The notes below the pieces were generated by a model that saw only the letters and a program-made list of their open reading frames with translations, was not told the DNA's origin and ran no database searches. This document shows, piece after piece, positions 31,932 to 32,649 of a DNA stretch of 32,649 nt. The translations under genes and the position numbers were made by a program. This DNA is from Reticulitermes lucifugus (taxonomy: Eukaryota > Arthropoda > Insecta > Blattodea > Rhinotermitidae), in assembly GCA_026260175.1 (NCBI GenBank), contig JAKCWW010003893.1:1-32649 (forward strand). Direction: 5' to 3'. Every line of letters starts with the position of its first letter. The stretch's first letter is position 1.

Positions 31932-32058
31932 CTGAAAAAAAATGATTCAATGGTCATGATTCTACACAAGTTCATGCTACAAATATAGAGTCTGGAAATG
32001 ATATGTTTACCTCTCTTCAGACAATAGTGACAAAGCAAATATAACACTGCCAAATACT
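31601..32058 (-). repeat. Tandem duplication, right unit (~458 bp)
   Basis: Second copy of the segment described for 31131-31600, directly adjacent and in the same orientation. It contains exon 31827-31931. Confidence 0.9.
31827..31931 (-). CDS. Duplicated exon, copy B (105 nt, phase 1-1)
   Basis: Acceptor CATTTTTTTTCAG and donor G|GTAAGG. The frame reads [20 protein letters not shown], then [14 protein letters not shown]. Relative to copy A it lacks one codon and differs at roughly a quarter of residues, while [14 protein letters not shown] is unchanged. The Met codons could be the translation start if the upstream exon is untranslated; otherwise coding continues upstream from an exon ending in phase 1. 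Confidence 0.65.
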
Positions 32059-32215
32059 TAAGACAATAGTCTATTTCTACCTTCCTCATCAAACTACCAT
32101 CGTAAAGGTTAACCGACGTTGCTTCTCATTTTCAAACTGTTGCCACGAAGTAACACCAGAGTACATTAGTGCTTTCATTCTCCTACCAACATGTTTTACG
32201 AAATATACCACATTC
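32059..32215. other. Short stretch between duplication and mariner; possible 5' exon region
   Basis: On the minus strand ATGTACTCTGGTGTTACTTC opens a short frame that could belong to a 5' exon of the minus-strand gene, but no donor of suitable phase is convincing. Nothing else is supported. Confidence 0.2.
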
Positions 32216-32217
32216 TA

Positions 32218-32649
32218 CGAGATGCTACCCAAAAGTTCAGGGAATTTGCCCATAAAAAAATTGCTTATCATAATTCCTAGTTTCCACCGTCTCCTTCGAA
32301 GTAGTCCCCTTGGGCATGGATACAGCGATCCCAGCGTTTTTTCCATGATTCCATGCATCCCTGGAAGTCAAGTGTGAGTGTTTTAAGCACCTCCTGCGAT
32401 TCTGCCTGGATCTCCTCAATTGTGTCAAAACGACGGTCTTTCAATCGAAATTTCATTTTGGGGAACAGGAAAAAGTCGCAGGGGGCGAGGTCAGGCGAAT
32501 AGGGTGGGTGGGGAATCACTGTCGTGTTTTTGGGAGCCAAAAACTGCCGAACAACGAGCGATGTGTGGGCGGGCGCGTTGTCGTGATGGAGAACCCAGCT
32601 GTTGTTCTCCCACTTTTCCGGACGTTTGCGCCTAATGCTCTCCCGTAGC
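32218..32649 (-). mobile_element. Mariner-family transposon, 3' part (runs off window)
   Basis: The terminal sequence CGAGATGCTACCCAAAAGTT at 32218, preceded by TA at 32216-32217, is a mariner-type inverted repeat. The transposase reads inward from it on the minus strand and remains open to the window edge. This family differs from the decayed mariner at 18844 in both end sequence and protein sequence. Confidence 0.8.
32277..32648 (-). CDS. Mariner transposase, C-terminal part, open (partial)
   Basis: The 123 residues visible run from LRESIRRKRPEKWEN to GDYFEGDGGN and stop at TAG 32277-32279. They include the second catalytic block LHHDNAPAHTS and the third, PPYSPDLAPCDFFLFPKM. Exactly 34 residues lie between the Asp of HHD and the Asp of APCD, the DD34D spacing of true mariners. 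No stop or frameshift occurs in the visible part. The N-terminus and first catalytic Asp are beyond the window. Whether the whole copy is active cannot be judged from here. Confidence 0.85.
   Translation of the reverse strand, partial: LRESIRRKRPEKWENNSWVLHHDNAPAHTSLVVRQFLAPKNTTVIPHPPYSPDLAPCDFFLFPKMKFRLKDRRFDTIEEIQAESQEVLKTLTLDFQGCMESWKKRWDRCIHAQGDYFEGDGGN

Noticed and set aside
1-32649. CRISPR array, prokaryotic operon or defence system
   Set aside because: Introns, polyadenylation signal, SINEs, LINE and mariner elements show eukaryotic DNA; no spaced identical repeats are present.

Overview
This is a eukaryotic, AT-rich and repeat-dense window. It almost certainly comes from an insect. 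A polyneopteran such as a cockroach, termite, stick insect or locust is my best guess, but that is an inference from the large introns and the kinds of repeats present, not a direct proof. There is no bacterial gene organisation, no operon, no CRISPR array and no canonical tRNA or rRNA gene.

Two host genes can be modelled. The first, on the + strand, has coding exons at 11553-11730, 13729-14041 and 14477-16058. These join in frame into a 690-residue DUF229-family (alkaline-phosphatase/sulfatase-like fold) protein with an N-terminal membrane anchor, and a polyadenylation signal follows five bases after the stop. The second, on the - strand, ends at 23376 and runs to at least 31931. Its exons are 31827-31931, 31354-31461, 26804-26907 and 23376-24788, and all splice phases agree. 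I do not recognise the protein. It has a basic N-terminal segment encoded by a tandemly duplicated symmetric exon, two TQT/IQT-type motifs like those bound by dynein light chain LC8, then a predicted helix/coiled coil and a basic C-terminus. The two genes converge on the interval 16.1-23.4 kb.

Everything else is mostly mobile DNA and its debris. From left to right: a decayed hAT-like transposon (660-1406); an eleven-unit array of a ~54-bp tandem repeat (1969-2550); tRNA-derived SINE relics (5168, 8565, 25180, 29447); a 119-bp almost perfect palindrome (6814-6932); a GC-rich dispersed repeat (7165-7435); a MITE-like inverted repeat (7441-7595); a promoter-like CpG-rich repeat with CCAAT and TATA motifs (about 17.93-18.72 kb); a decayed mariner (18844-21206) that carries a second TIR element inside its 3' region; a 5'-truncated LINE with an exact 13-bp target-site duplication (26355-26569); two further fold-back repeats inside the big intron (27254-27386, 29617-29774); a pogo/Tigger-like non-autonomous element (30158-31029); and a mariner with an open transposase C-terminus running off the right edge (32218-32649).

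The observations most worth follow-up are: (1) the tandem duplication of a phase-1/phase-1 exon, with both copies open, splice-competent by sequence, and in compatible phase with the next exon; (2) three copies of a shared hairpin motif of the form CTGANGA-T-stem-GAAAC-palindrome, which resembles the conserved core of hammerhead ribozymes with minimal stem III; and (3) the tandem LC8-like motifs next to a coiled coil in the unrecognised gene.
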